Assembly (NCBI GenBank): GCA_047967505.1
Contig: CM106538.1
From: Dipteris shenzhenensis
Taxonomy: Eukaryota; Polypodiophyta; Polypodiopsida; Gleicheniales
Direction: 5' to 3' (one strand)
Length of the DNA stretch: 64,000 nt
The notes under the pieces are model-generated. The model saw only the letters and a program-made list of their open reading frames with translations, was not told the DNA's origin and made no database searches. The translations under genes and the position numbers were made by a program. Positions 35,201 through 43,245 of this stretch are shown piece by piece (within the stretch, counting starts at the first letter, position 1; each line of letters opens with the position of its first letter).

Positions 35201-36117
35201 ATGCGTCCCTTCTCTATGAGTTTGGGAATGTTCCTGGATTCATCTAGGTATAAAGTCCCTTCTCTATGAAGTCATTCACCAAACCTCTAGACCAATTTGC
35301 ATCTTAAGTGTTGAAAATATAGTAAGTAATTATGGCTACTCATGCTTGTGTTTGTAATGGCAGTGCCCTTTCTCAATATGGAGTTCACAGCTTTCCTGCT
35401 CTGTTTTTGCACAACAAGACAGTCAGAGTTCGGTACTATGGATCTCGAACAGTCAAAGCTATCAGTCGCTTCTATGAGGATGTGACAGGTACAACATCTT
35501 GATCTCATTAGTCATTAACTCTGCTATCAGTTAATAGTGAAAGCACGAGTATCTCTTGCTAGCCGGGGTATCTGAAATATGTTTCATCTGCAGGTTTGCA
35601 ACCAATTGGTCCAAGTAATATCGACACTGATGGTGTGACGTTGATTAGAAATCTCTCAACGAAATGGTCGCTTGACACTAGGCAAATTTGTCCTTACCCA
35701 TGGGCAAAGTCTCCAGAAAAATGGCTGCATGATGATATGTATCTGGCACTTGCAACAATGTTTCTGGTTTTAAGGCTTTTCTTTTATCTGCTGCCCAGAA
35801 TATGGACTGGCATCAAGTACTACTGGATTCAACAGGAAGCCTCTCGTCAAGCCCACAAAGGTCTCTTGAGAGGAGCACTGTTCCGTGATGTGGAGCAGGA
35901 GCAGCGTGTCAATAGAACCATCAAAACTATTAAGGGTAAAAGCTCAATGAAAGAAACTATTCTGGAGAAAAAGGAAACTGGGAAAGGAGTTTTATCTGTA
36001 CCTGGATGGTCGTCATCTTCCCTTGCTGCTGTTACCCTTGCAGAAGGTAGTTCCAGCAGAGGCGCTATTGAGGATACTCGTGAAAATGGACACGCATATA
36101 GAAACCGGTGGGGTTGA
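17167..36117 (+). CDS. APRL: 5'-adenylylsulfate reductase-like (APRL) thioredoxin-fold membrane protein, four exons
   Basis: Four exons (17167-17361, 17442-17629, 35364-35488, 35594-36117) join in frame to 1032 nt, a 343-residue protein. It has a signal peptide (about residues 1-28), a thioredoxin-like domain with a W-C-P-F-S site (C95, S98), an [12 protein letters not shown] segment containing the fold's usual cis-proline position, and a membrane helix around residues 219-237. A basic, Ser/Lys-rich tail follows. This is the plan of plant APR-like proteins, which lack the reductase domain of true APS reductases and are thought to act in the secretory pathway. The CxxS site predicts a single-cysteine, isomerase-like or inactive fold. 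All junctions are GT-AG. Intron 2 is 17.7 kb and full of nested retroelements. Family length is about 290-310, so the tail is somewhat long. Confidence 0.9.
17442..17629 (+). CDS. APRL: APRL exon 2 (thioredoxin active site)
   Basis: Encodes residues 66-127, including [10 protein letters not shown] and the F-x-x-I-S-T-A-F-P-G segment of the thioredoxin-like fold. Donor is GGCCAAG|GTATTC, leaving two bases that are completed by the T at 35364. The GTG at its start is a valine codon after a splice, not a translation start. Confidence 0.88.
18490..19300 (+). repeat. LTR-A family copy, divergent
   Basis: Starts TGTTGGAAAGGTCACC like the copies at 40605 and 42711. It shares the GACCTAGGGCAGGA block, the GGTTGG/CCAACC dyad region (19020-19100), a TATA box (CCTATAAAAG, about 19155) and a downstream TCATC..GGAGCAG block. 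Homology to the 40605 copy fades near 19300, so the end is uncertain. It faces opposite to the copia pol that follows. Confidence 0.65.
19301..19576 (-). repeat. start of copia 3' LTR with polypurine tract
   Basis: On the minus strand CTGCAGGGGGG (19576-19566) is a typical copia polypurine tract, followed at 19565 by TGCTAAGAATTATAG as the LTR start. The LTR continues to lower coordinates; its end is not defined. It contains dyads CACTAAC-CATA-GTTAGTG (19441-19458) and CTAAC-TGCG-GTTAG (19461-19474). Confidence 0.55.
19601..19880 (-). pseudogene. copia RNase H C-terminal end
   Basis: Minus-strand [48 protein letters not shown] and [14 protein letters not shown], the last blocks of copia RNase H. 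It ends in a natural stop 25 bases before the polypurine tract. Confidence 0.88.
19873..20435 (+). pseudogene. inverted copia segment: late RT and RNase H start
   Basis: The plus-strand frame reads [32 protein letters not shown], a single TAG after RYL (20218), [11 protein letters not shown], and [12 protein letters not shown]. These are consecutive copia blocks that should lie between the minus-strand pieces ending at 20440 and resuming at 19880. The segment is therefore flipped in place. The reading frame survives apart from one stop. Confidence 0.8.
20440..22398 (-). pseudogene. copia integrase and reverse transcriptase
   Basis: Integrase: C-x2-C of the N-terminal zinc site ([10 protein letters not shown]), first Asp in [11 protein letters not shown], second Asp in [11 protein letters not shown], and the Q-Q-N-G-x-A-E-R glutamate block near 21830. 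A frameshift of one or two bases follows immediately (about 21815), then [19 protein letters not shown] continues in the frame starting at 21833. Reverse transcriptase: [50 protein letters not shown], and [15 protein letters not shown] with the intact catalytic D-D. The linker contains a Pro/Gln-rich stretch. Dead because of the frameshift and inversion. Confidence 0.85.
22401..22977 (+). mobile_element. gypsy LTR-A element 3' internal fragment and LTR tail
   Basis: 22601-22880 matches 42334-42600 closely (both contain CCAAAGGAAGGACGGGTTG and GACCTGGTAGAGCAGGAGCC or near matches), a segment just upstream of an LTR-A copy there. 22945-22977 matches the LTR-A 3' end (GTACCCTCTGTTGG...CCAACA). 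So this is a rearranged piece of an LTR-A element. The 145-codon frame at 22487-22924 is probably not a gene. Confidence 0.6.
23231..23259. repeat. CT microsatellite
   Basis: An uninterrupted run of TC dinucleotides. Confidence 0.95.
24151..24476. repeat. 164-bp tandem duplication
   Basis: The phrase TGGTAGGGACACCATAGATA starts both copies (24151 and 24316). The copies stay similar through TTGTTACGGAAACTTA, with a dozen or more differences. No coding content. Confidence 0.85.
24662..24955 (-). repeat. 3' LTR of the non-autonomous element
   Basis: 294 bases, partner of 34506-34781. It contains 19 bases (GAGCTCAGTAGAGCATCTA region) absent from the other copy. Confidence 0.85.
25398..25784 (-). 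other. unidentified 128-codon frame inside the non-autonomous element
   Basis: The minus-strand frame starts [14 protein letters not shown] and is rich in Tyr, His and Asp. No domain is recognised and no start context helps. It lies near the 3' end of the internal region, where gag or pol would normally sit. It may be a captured sequence or chance. Listed because it is the longest frame in the element. Confidence 0.25.
25888..26798 (-). repeat. 3' LTR of the young gypsy
   Basis: 911 bases. On the minus strand it begins TGTCACCACAATG at 26798. U3 (26798 to about 26460) carries the dyad array; an AT tract with TATATATA (26429-26458) follows and is the likely TATA region. Confidence 0.93.
26464..26775. 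promoter_or_regulatory. dyad array with W-box-like cores in U3 (3' LTR copy)
   Basis: Thirteen TTGAC/GTCAA cores in about 310 bases, mostly paired as dyads with a 4-nt spacer: GTTGAC-CGGA-GTCAAC, GTTGAC-CGAA-GTCAAC, TCTGAC-CGCA-GTCAGA, ACTTGAC-TGGA-GTCAAGT, TTGAC-CATA-GTCAA. Other dyads are CTTGGC-GCAT-GCCAAG, CCAAC-TGAA-GTTGG and GTTAAC-CGGG-GTTAAC. Dyad centres at 26595.5, 26615.5, 26635.5, 26655.5 and 26675.5 are exactly 20 bases apart. TTGAC(C/T) is the core bound by WRKY factors; binding here is inferred. Confidence 0.8.
26811..27340 (-). pseudogene. gypsy integrase C-terminal part
   Basis: Minus-strand frame with [13 protein letters not shown] (carrying the catalytic Glu), [40 protein letters not shown] and [14 protein letters not shown]. 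These belong to the gypsy integrase core end and the GPY/F-like C-terminal region. After KVYAKLSP the sequence turns to an unrelated [13 protein letters not shown] tail with no chromodomain. It stops just before the polypurine tract. Confidence 0.85.
27345..27830. mobile_element. ~485-bp insertion splitting the gypsy integrase
   Basis: Integrase coding runs past the TAG as [16 protein letters not shown] (minus, to about 27830) and resumes at [13 protein letters not shown] (about 27345). The AT-rich DNA between has no coding frame. No clear target duplication or terminal repeat was found, so its class is unknown; it could be a small DNA element or filler. Confidence 0.65.
27879..31676 (-). CDS. 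gypsy Gag-protease-RT-RNase H-integrase polyprotein (truncated)
   Basis: Open for 1265 codons. Gag occupies about residues 1-440, with a serine/arginine-rich stretch near 75-130 and a [14 protein letters not shown] knuckle near 387-400. Protease has [11 protein letters not shown] near 455 (D-P-G, not the usual D-S/T-G). Reverse transcriptase has [20 protein letters not shown], then [10 protein letters not shown], then [11 protein letters not shown] near 795 (catalytic D-D kept, usual F-V changed to F-F). RNase H runs from [13 protein letters not shown] to VADALSRR. Integrase has an H-H-C-C zinc site (AGHRG..CLTC), first Asp in TMDFIFDLP and second in [16 protein letters not shown] then replaces the Trp codon usual in this motif. 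The missing glutamate lies beyond the insertion, so this copy cannot integrate by itself. Confidence 0.93.
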   Translation of the reverse strand: MDQSPIQWDSQDRDVHPGQRNVPQTQQEFEQMVRTRIQELENLKRDPRAQYLFPAEAMPNPVYDVPMPEAHSRVQSERERSHRSHRRWSHSKKRSRHHHRSPSPSPSTSSSTSVSSSSLSDKPSRKGRKHKKSGKRKSSKATREFKEGGKSVKFMTYNGQYGHTDKALQFIRQFDAAFGTEKFSESSKLRMVSLHLTATASAWWSALTTDGSAPRKWKGFKKAFYQQFMPKQFRDHVLQDWDSLHMDAGDTVDGYNQKFWDAYLQVAPFKKISKGTQMRKYRAGLTPRIQAVVNALGAKNIQDLMHSASVASLVPLQDPSTVPSLHAGRADKKKTDFLKSEKKESPKAEKKGFQPQKPRGTQFSKTYKGKSLFTPEQIAEFRRDGKCFTCGKEGHVAAQCPEKPSTSKGKEAEKPRGPQKPMAGGIPDILGHALNPEERELLLSWGKVRDQQALILFDPGAPDNFISEDLALRLGIKTEELGRALDADQMFCGNPVPVTPLIGKLRLHVQSYVDQEDFFISPLKHYDVVLGMPWFHRKAVKLTLPERVLEFVHRGKNQRLIARNKGDTIPIVSDVSCGKAIKSAYMVFVKEKENDMHAEMNDADKDKLQFLVNFKDCFSDVLPGELPPERPEDHQIELMPGSEPPNRPPYRVNATQREEIMAQVQDLLSKGLIQPSSSPFCSPVLLVQKKDGSFRMCVDYRALNKMTIKNRFPIPRIDDVLDQLNGASVFSRIDLKSGYHQVRIQPQDVHKTAFRTTFGLYEYLVMPFGLTNAPTTFNRLMDRIFRKYRHFTGTFFDDILVFSKTEEDHREHLAIVFQELRNHQLYANSKKSEFFLEEIHYLGHIISKNGIQMDPAKIRAIQEWPELKTVHEVRSFLGLCSYYRRFIRHFADIAAPLHDLTKKNAAFTWRLSQKKAFNTLKEKLTTEPILVVPDLYQSFDVDCDACGECVGAALHQNGHVVAYESRRLRDAERYLGIYEKELLAVIHAIHTWKHYLFGADFTVKTEHQSLKYFLTQTKLSEKHMKWANMLSMYHFQIVHTPGIRNRVADALSRRPQVNNVTIAYHQDLEGMRKQYAHDSDFGEILQQMQEGQSTSHYSLKDGYLMKDDCLCITQEMRKKILGACHAPPYAGHRGITATTLALERYFFWPGMRKDIHQFVTECLTCQKIKYDRRKAPGLLMPLPVPQAPWESITMDFIFDLPRSKSGNDGIWTIIDRFSKQAHFLPVRKTIKADHMAKLFMAQIFKHHGMPKSIVSDRDPRMTSLF
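31680..32890 (-). other. gypsy leader with ACGT-motif cluster and poly-A tract
   Basis: About 1.2 kb between primer site and gag start. It includes a 19-base A run on plus (32046-32064) and many TTAAC/GTTAA and CCAG-rich inverted motifs (32085-32240). It also holds the ACGT cluster at 32268-32420. No coding frame. Confidence 0.7.
32268..32420 (-). promoter_or_regulatory. cluster of eight ACGT (seven ABRE-like) motifs
   Basis: On the element's sense (minus) strand ACGTGGC occurs seven times in about 150 bases, in contexts such as CTGACGTGGC and GACACGTGGC, plus one GCACGTGC. ACGTGGC is the ABA-response element core bound by bZIP factors. It lies downstream of the LTR promoter, in the transcribed leader; regulatory action is inferred. 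Confidence 0.6.
32905..33821 (-). repeat. 5' LTR of the young gypsy
   Basis: 917 bases, almost identical to the 3' LTR. It has the same dyad array at about 33488-33796 and the same TATA region near 33452-33480. It drives the element transcript leftward. Confidence 0.93.
33488..33796. promoter_or_regulatory. dyad array with W-box-like cores in U3 (5' LTR copy)
   Basis: Same array as in the 3' LTR, with the five strictly spaced dyads starting at 33611. One difference is TTTAACC for TTTGACC near 33527. This copy would control transcription of the element. Confidence 0.8.
33827..34505 (-). other. 5' internal region of the non-autonomous element
   Basis: Holds the primer site (34492-34503) and leader. 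Plus-strand frames at 33858-34151 and 34200-34529 run against the element direction and show no domain. A minus-strand ATG near 34450 opens a short serine-rich stretch that stops quickly. Confidence 0.4.
34506..34781 (-). repeat. 5' LTR of the non-autonomous element
   Basis: 276 bases, followed inward (minus strand) by the primer binding site at 34503-34492. Confidence 0.85.
35364..35488 (+). CDS. APRL: APRL exon 3
   Basis: Follows the acceptor TAATGGCAG and encodes [14 protein letters not shown] and [10 protein letters not shown], the second half of the thioredoxin-like fold with its conserved F-P. Donor is GTGACAG|GTACAA. The 105-base intron 3 follows. Confidence 0.88.
35594..36117 (+). 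CDS. APRL: APRL exon 4 (membrane helix and tail)
   Basis: Follows the acceptor TCATCTGCAG. It encodes GLQPIGPSN, a [13 protein letters not shown] block, the helix [19 protein letters not shown], and a polar tail of about 105 residues with Lys/Ser/Glu-rich stretches, ending NRWG and TGA. The tail probably faces the cytosol; this is inference from the single helix and the N-terminal signal. Confidence 0.88.
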
Positions 36118-39100
36118 TTGTTTTGTTCCCTTCCCTTCTTTCTGTCACTGTGCATATTAGCTTTGTTGTGGTTGGGAATTTAAAAGTTTCCTGATCTAAT
36201 CGTTTTTTGGCTACAATCAACCTTCTGCTATGAGAGCTTCAGACATCTTCAGTAGGCTTGGTAAGTTGGGGTTGATTCACTGACAAAGGTAGCCAAGTAA
36301 GCTCTCTGGAAAAGTAGGAGCTACTCTTAGTACCTGTAGACTAAAGAGGTATTGTCAAGACAAAAGTCTGAATGTTGAGTTTGTGGCAATGTGAAATCCT
36401 GTATTCCATTCTTTTCGTTCCTCCTAGTGAGGTATGTGCTGCAATTAATGAGTACCTAAGTGCTGGCTGCATTGAATAAACATGAGGGAAGAGCTGATGT
36501 ATTTAAAAGTGTTAGCTTCTTGAGGTGATTAGCAGATGATTAAGTTGTAAAGGGGGCAACTTTGCAAAAGTGAAAATTGGAACCAAGATTTGCCCTGTTT
36601 AGAATGGAGAAGTAGCAAGGGGATTGAATTTGAGCTTGCTTCCAAAGATTTCTGGTAATTGGACGGACATCACAAGCTTTGATACCCCCGTGATAACTCA
36701 GATTTATTTTCATGATGATTTGAAGTCGGGCGTCATTCGTTCTGATAGATCTTGTGTTCCTACACAGAAGTTTGTTCTTTTGTTCAGGAATAGATTACTT
36801 TCTGGAGACACCGCCATGTGCACTAAGCTTTTGTCCTTGTCCTTTATGTGTACTTGTGGGGCTCTTTGGCTGACAAATTATATGACGAGATGTGCAGGCC
36901 CAATGCCCATTCCAACTCCAATACTTGTAAATTTGGTCCTTGAGGCTTACCTACAACAAGTTTTTATCCCTGCTTGCATGTATATCTTTCTCCTTGTGTA
37001 ACACTTTTCTTGGAATTGCCTCAGTCAAATTTTTTGGTATCGCAGGGGAGTTTGGTGGAGGGAATGTTCAGCTGCTTCTTTATTCCTTAATACCTCGGAG
37101 AGTTGCTATTGATCCTATTGTAGGGTGGGTGTGACCTATGCTGCAATTCTGGGGTGGTTGACCTATGATGCACTCCTTGTACTCTCTGCTAGAGCCTTCT
37201 CATTTCTTGTTGTTTTGGCTCTGCCGTGCTTGCCTTAGGCACTGTGTGTGCGTTCGTGCGTGTGCGTGCTTGCTACAACTTTGTTTGAATGGATGGGGTT
37301 ATTTTCCTTTTTCTGCTCTTAAAATGCCATACCTTAAGCATCAGATTCTCTCTTTACTTGCTGCAATTTTGAGTGAAAGGATGGGTGGTTTCTGATTCCA
37401 TAGCTGTTGCTTTTCTAATGCCATACTAGCAAATAGTTGACATTTGTTGCATTTGTTGATTGCGACACTTCATAATTTGAATGGAGGCATGCATTGTCTA
37501 TATTGTTGATACAGTTGGTTCCCTGCACATAGAGAATATTTGTCATAGAAAAATTTCCATTACATTAATTTGCACAGTGCATATAGATAGCCTAATATGA
37601 ATTTTCATTACATCAATTTGCACAATTACAGGTGGATATCCTCAAAAGAAAATTGAAAGGCCAAGAGACACTTTGTCCATTTGATTGTCCTAAAAATTGT
37701 AGCGTCTCATTTTTCTCAAAAGAGAGCTTCATTACAAATTGACCTCCTTTATGGGATATTGTGGATGTAGATCATGAATAGGGATAAGGCAAAGTGTGAA
37801 TTGACCAACTTCTCAAGCATGATGGTACTGTTCCTCAAGCCTCGGTGCATGGCTACCATTGGCCCTTGCAGACTATGGCTACCCGATTGAGCGTGTCCTA
37901 TCTAGATTTGCTAATTTGGGCAGTCGCTTCTAAAGCATCAAAATATCCATTGACTTGTTGCAACTCGTCTTTACAGCCACTAACATGCGTGGGAGCCATG
38001 CACATTCTGAACTCATGGCAAGGCAAGGAGTGGAGACCAGAGTCGTCGTTCTTTGGCAGGTGGTTTCAAGGACAAGTAATCCCAATTTGTTTGGCTCCTT
38101 GAAAGGGGGCATCATAACACGTCATCGTTGTAAACATGAAGAGGTGCAATTGCTTGCTCTTGAGAGGTGCAATTGCTTGTTCTTGAGTCGCGGGTTTGAG
38201 ACTTGGTCATCAAGGTAGGATGAATTGGGAGATTTTGCATTTCTATTAGAGGGGCCCTTGTTGGCCCTTGCTCCGGAGGTCCTTGATTAGGGAGTTGATT
38301 TGAGGTTGCATTGTGTTGATGGGCATTTGGCTTGGAGATGTCGATCTTGGGATCCTTGATGTTTATGCTCAAGCATGCCCCTTTTGGTCTTGACTTATTA
38401 AGTGCCTACCAAATGTGGCCTCATGGGTGGTGGTAGACTCATGGGTGGGGGTAACTTCAAAAAAATTGAGTTTGAAGAGAATAAATGTGAGGAGGGGTGC
38501 GGGAGGAGAGGGTGATGTTCTTTTTTTTTGCAATGTCCTCTATAGAGGTGGGAGCAATTCAAGGATGGAATGCTTGGTGGGAGATCAAGTACACTAGAAT
38601 CCTGTGGAGCTTATGGCTCTTCTTTGGCCAGGTGAGCTCTTGGGAGATTGGATAGGGGTGCGCGGACTCGCGCACAGAGGAGGTCCACCAAGATTTTGGT
38701 AGGCACAAATGACTTCCAAAGTTTGGACTACTCGCACCAAGCGATCCTTAAGGTTGGGTGTGAGGAACCCTGATGCTCTCTATTATTAGGAGGTACAGTA
38801 GGCCAAAGCATAGATTTGGCTCGGAGAGGATCCCACTTATAGGATGGTTGGGCCCTTTGGATAGCAAAGCTCATTCAAAGCTGCATAGAGTTGTAGGCTT
38901 GATCCTTCGAAGTGGATGACCCTTATGAGAGATTTGGCATCCATAGAGAGCCTAAGGGACCATGAGCTAGACTTCCATTGGCTAGTGTGCTTGACCTTCC
39001 AGGAGATCGAGGCTATAGGATGACCTGGTGCTCTTTTAGACCATAGGTCCGCACTCAACAAGTTTGCATCTACAAAGGTAGAGAACGAACGAAAGAAAGA

Positions 39101-40604
39101 TCTATTTACGTTAGCAAGACTTGATGGGTCTATGACAAACACGAAAAAGTGACCATCTGGAAAGCTAGAGAATTGGGGGAGTGTGCAAGGCTAGCTCTTA
39201 TCGAGTTATTATAGGCCATAACCATATTTTAAGACTCATAAGGCGGGGCAATTTCACTTTGGTCCTCCTAAGAATTGAGACGATTCATCCCACGCACGAG
39301 GCGGCATCATTGATCTAGAGATGTAGAGCAGAGCCCTCTTGGGCAAGCGAGGAGCGAAACCTTGGAGGCTTCTCCTTCAGTAGGCACTTCTTCGAACACC
39401 CCTACACAGGGGCGCAATGGCATTAGTCCCACACATGGATTTTCTCGGAGGCTCCCTTAACAGGGAAGGGATCCCCATTGATGAGGAGCCTTTTTAGAGT
39501 TTAGCAGTGGCACAGTTGGTGGGGGGACTCATTCAGGCCAGCCCCTCTTGCAGCAGGGAGGAGTTTGAGAAAGTCTCTCATTTGGCACCTAGAGATTTGG
39601 AACTTTTGAGGGGGGTATGCTAGGTCAGCAGACCCACATTGGCTTCTTTTTGTCTAAGATCAAGCACTAAGATAGGATAGTGGAGGTGTTCTCATATACT
39701 ACACGTAGGGGGGGACAATGGCCCAACTAGGTCCCTTGGGGCTTGGAGACAGCTTCTTGGGATGTAGACACCAGGGTAAAGGCTCTCTCTCTCCTGTGGG
39801 GGAAGGCATCTGGATGGCGGAGATTGACACAGCAATTCTTGCTTCCTGTTGGGAGGGGTTACGCAGTCCGTGGACACCACACTGCTAGTCGAGGTAGTTC
39901 TCATGGAGTGGAGTGCATCTTAGGTTCTGTTTCTTTATGGACTCTCGAGTCCTTCCACCGTAGTTTCTACAGGGTGGGACCATGAGGCTTCCTCTAGGTC
40001 GAGACAAAGAGAGGCGGCGAGGATGAGGTAGCCTTGGATGGTTTGGATTGGCAGTGGGTCAAGATAGTAGGCCGCTTGGGCAAGACTTGGCACATTGATC
40101 TAGTCACAGTCTTATAGGTCCCTGAGGGAGCAGTTTGACATCTTTGGTTTTGGAAGGGCTGTCCTCTTTGCGACATTCAGTGAAACCCGAGGGAATGGTT
40201 TTGGCGAGATCAAGTAGGACAGGTCTCCTTTTTCTTATATACGAGTCGCATTGGGCGTCGCCTTCAGTTGGAGGCAGTAGCTTGGAACCCCTCAAGAGAG
40301 TGGCAGTTAGGTTGAGCAAGATGTCCTCAAGAGCTCATCTCCCACGTCTCGCCTCGTCTTTAGATTAGCATGAGACAGCGGAAGATCTCTTATTTTTTGT
40401 GGTTGCTGGCTCACGGTGGACTCCCCATCTGTCCCTGGTTGGAGCAGATGCTTTTGTTGCCTAGCCACCTTCCCGCTCAGGCCCAACTTTTGTGCTAGAG
40501 GATAGTGTGTGGGTGTAGTAAGGTGATGGGATGCCAATAGGTCCGCCCGATGCCAATAGTAAGGTGTGTAGCAAGGTGTGGGTGTAGTAAGGTGATGGGA
40601 CACC
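36118..40604. other. APRL 3' flank and intergenic region, no gene recognised
   Basis: The first few hundred bases are probably the APRL 3' UTR. Beyond, only chance frames occur (longest 125 codons at 36624-37001), none with a domain. A 70-base duplication (GTGTGGGTGTAGTAAGGTG near 40507 and 40577) ends directly at the LTR-A copy. Confidence 0.5.
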
Positions 40605-41816
40605 TGTTGGAAAGGTCACCTCCCCATCTGTAAGCCCCCAAATGAGGAGAGTGTGGGGGAGGGAGACCTAGGGCATGATGTGCCCAAAGAGAGATTACCT
40701 GGATGTGTGGATGTGGGACAGATCTGGAGCATTCATGGTTGGTGGGGTATCCCAAGGATGAAAGGCTGCATCAGGAGCAGCTCATGTGCAGGAAGATGGC
40801 AGGGACACAGTGTCTTGGATCAGGCCTGGCATGAGGCACTCAGTGGACTGCAGAAGGACCCTATGAAAGGCGCGATGACATCACCAGTGTACGGAATTGT
40901 ACGGTGCTAGAGAAGAGCCTGGCAGAGGGTAGGCTGCCAGTGGGCAGTGGCATGCCTTATATAGGTTGGGCCCCTGCCTTGATTGGAGGGCCAAAAGCTC
41001 TAGAAGTGTGGGCCAAAGGGCCCTAGTTTTGTGAGCCCTTAAAGGGCTGGTTGGGCTGAGCCAACCAGGTCGGTTGGGCCAGCCAACCTGGTCTATCCAG
41101 TCGGCCCAGACAGACTGGTCAGGTTTTTGACAGGCCCCTAGGCCTATAAAAGGAGGGGCTTCATGCCCCATTATTCATCCAACATCCAGTAGAAAGTGGA
41201 GCAGACAGGAGCAGCCTGAAGGCATTCCCTTTGGCCTCATCTTGGAGGTAAAGGAGAGTTGAAGGAGTTCCGCAGACTGAGTTCCCTAAGGGCTGGCACC
41301 GTGGCTGTCTTCTAGGGCCGCAAGGTGTTGTGATCATCATACCTTCTGGAGAAGCCATTCACAAGCAAGTTGGAGCAGTGGAACAGGGACCTGTGTGCTG
41401 CAGACAAAGCTTGGCAGGGGCTGCCCACCTAGGCTGATTCACAAGCAGTAAGGTGGAGAAGAACACACCGGATAGAAAGTCTATAGACGCTTGAGGTGGA
41501 GCACGCGGACTCGAGTCTAGAGATAGCCAGCAGATAGGAGGAGGACCTTGTGGTTAGATCAGAGGACCACACCATTGGTGGGACTTTGGATCTATCTCTT
41601 TTGTATTGTGTCCATAGTTTTGGACGGAAATATATATTTTGGTGTCTTCTATATCTAGTTGGTTCATTGTCTATTGATGAGTCTGCACATCTATGTTGAA
41701 TGCATATAAGTAAAGAAATTTGTGATTCCACACCCCACACGCACACTGTGTGAGCTCCTAGGCATTACTATAAGTCATCCGCGCTGTGTGTACCCTCTGT
41801 TGGGTCATTTCTAACA
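40605..41816 (+). repeat. LTR-A, full-length copy
   Basis: TGTTGGAAAGG... to ...TCATTTCTAACA, 1212 bases. TATA box CCTATAAAAGG lies at about 41151. Just upstream (41044-41120) are dyads CTGGTTGG/CCAACCAG, GGTTGG/CCAACC and CCAGTC/GACTGG. Relatives lie at 18490, 42711 and, inverted, 46434. Confidence 0.8.
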
Positions 41817-42130
41817 TGCAAGATGGACATCCAATAGCATATGAGAGCCAAAAATTAAAACCAATAGAATGCAATCATAGCACATATGATAAAGAATTAA
41901 CCGCTGTTGTTCATGCCTTACAAATGTGGAAACATTATTTGATGGGATCTGAGTTTCTTATCAAAACTGATTAGCAAAGTATCAAGCATTTGTTAACTCA
42001 GCCACTAATATCCGATAGGCACATCAAGTGGGCATGATTTATACAGAGTTTTCAGCCCATGATTCAGTATCAACCTGGAAAGGAAAATGTAGTTGCTGAT
42101 GCTCTTAGCAGAAAGCCAAGTATTAATCAC
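41817..42130 (+). pseudogene. gypsy RNase H fragment
   Basis: The plus strand reads MQDGHPIAYESQKL, TYDKELTAVVHALQMWKHYL, then after a TAG (D-TAG-Q-S for the usual D-x-Q-S) QSIKHLLTQP and GKENVVADALSRKPS. These are gypsy RNase H blocks. A second TAG follows HIKWA. It starts exactly at the LTR-A end, so upstream pol is missing. Confidence 0.85.
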
Positions 42131-42710
42131 ATCATTGTTGTAGAGACCCAGCAGAGCCCAAGTAGGAGGCTCACAGGTGTGGGAGCCTGAAGGTAGGGAC
42201 CCTGCTGAAGGACAACCCTGATTCAGAAGCTCTAGGGAATCCACTTCCATGACTGGAGGATTGTGCCCTTGCGAGAAGGAGGGTGACTCAGGTTCAGTCA
42301 GGTGCATTTAAGGTTCGCAGTCCAGGTGATTTGGAGATGTACTTTTGTTGCAGACCCTGCCAAAGGAAGGACGGGTTGAAACAGACCCTCAGAGCATGAT
42401 GCCTGGAAGACTCCAGGTTGTTCACTCAATATGAGGGGGACAACTGGAAGATCGTGGAGGTGGGGTTGCTCGAATTGAAGGCAGGAATGTGACGGAAGGG
42501 GGTGGTGCCAGGAGGTGCTACCAGAGATGGACCTGTGTACCAAGATGGTGTGCGGAAGCGGAATCAGACTTGGTAGAGCAGGAGCCATTGGATGAAAAGC
42601 CAGGAAAAGATTTCGACACCGAAAAGTTCCAGAGGACTACGACCAGGGAGTTACGGGATCATCTTCATCGACGTGTTGGCATTGGGCCTGGATGTGTCGG
42701 TGAGAGGGGG
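42131..42710 (+). other. LTR-A element 3' internal region and polypurine tract
   Basis: Non-coding stretch related to 22601-22880, ending in TGAGAGGGGG right before the LTR start TGTTGG. The polypurine tract confirms that the 42711 copy is a 3' LTR. Confidence 0.65.
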
Positions 42711-43245
42711 TGTTGGAAAGGTCACCTCCCCATCTGTAAGCCCCCAAATGAGGAGAACGTGGGGGAGGGAGACCTAGGGCAGGATGTGCCCAAAAAGAGA
42801 TTACCTGGATGTGTGGATCTGGGATAGATCTGGAGCATTCATGGTTGGTGGGGTATCCCAAGGATGAAATGGTGCATCAGGAGCAACTCATGTGCAAGAA
42901 GATGGTGGGGACACAATGTCTTGGATCTGGCATGAGGCACTCAGTGGACTACAGCAGGACCCTATGAAAGGCACGATGACATCAACAGTGTACGGAATTG
43001 TATGGCACTGGAGAAGAGCCTGGAGAGGGTAGAACCAGCAGGACAAACAGGCACTGACATGGTAGGTCAGGAGCACAAGTGTACAGGGCTACTGGTAGAG
43101 TAGTAAATGGGGCTGCCAGTGGGCAGTGGCATGCCTTATATAGGCTGGGCCCCTGCCTTGATTGGAGGGCCAAAAGCCCTAGAAGTGTGGGCCAAAGGGC
43201 CCTAGTTTTGTGAGCCCTTAAAGGGTTGGTTGGGCTGACCCAACA
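42711..43245 (+). repeat. LTR-A, 3' copy, truncated
   Basis: Matches the first ~440 bases of the 40605 copy, with an extra segment of about 95 bases near 43030-43110. It breaks off near 43245, before the TATA region. Confidence 0.8.

Larger units (their letters stand above)
17630..35363 (+). other. APRL intron 2, 17.7 kb, retroelement-filled
   Basis: Bounded by GT at 17630 and AG at 35363, and confirmed by reading-frame continuity across it. It contains the LTR-A copy, the copia pol, gypsy fragments, and the nested LTR elements listed separately. 17630-18489 and 22978-24150 show no recognisable content beyond a CT microsatellite. Confidence 0.85.
40605..43245 (+). mobile_element. collapsed gypsy element with LTR-A ends
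   Basis: Full LTR-A (40605-41816), RNase H fragment (41817-42130), 3' internal region (42131-42700), polypurine TGAGAGGGGG (42701-42710) and a truncated second LTR-A (42711 to about 43245), all on plus. The internal part is only 0.9 kb, with no primer site, gag, protease, RT core or integrase, so most of the element is deleted. The flanks give no target duplication. Confidence 0.75.

Noticed and set aside
36624-37001. 125-codon plus-strand frame after APRL
   Set aside because: No domain, no splice or codon pattern, and it lies where the 3' flank is expected.
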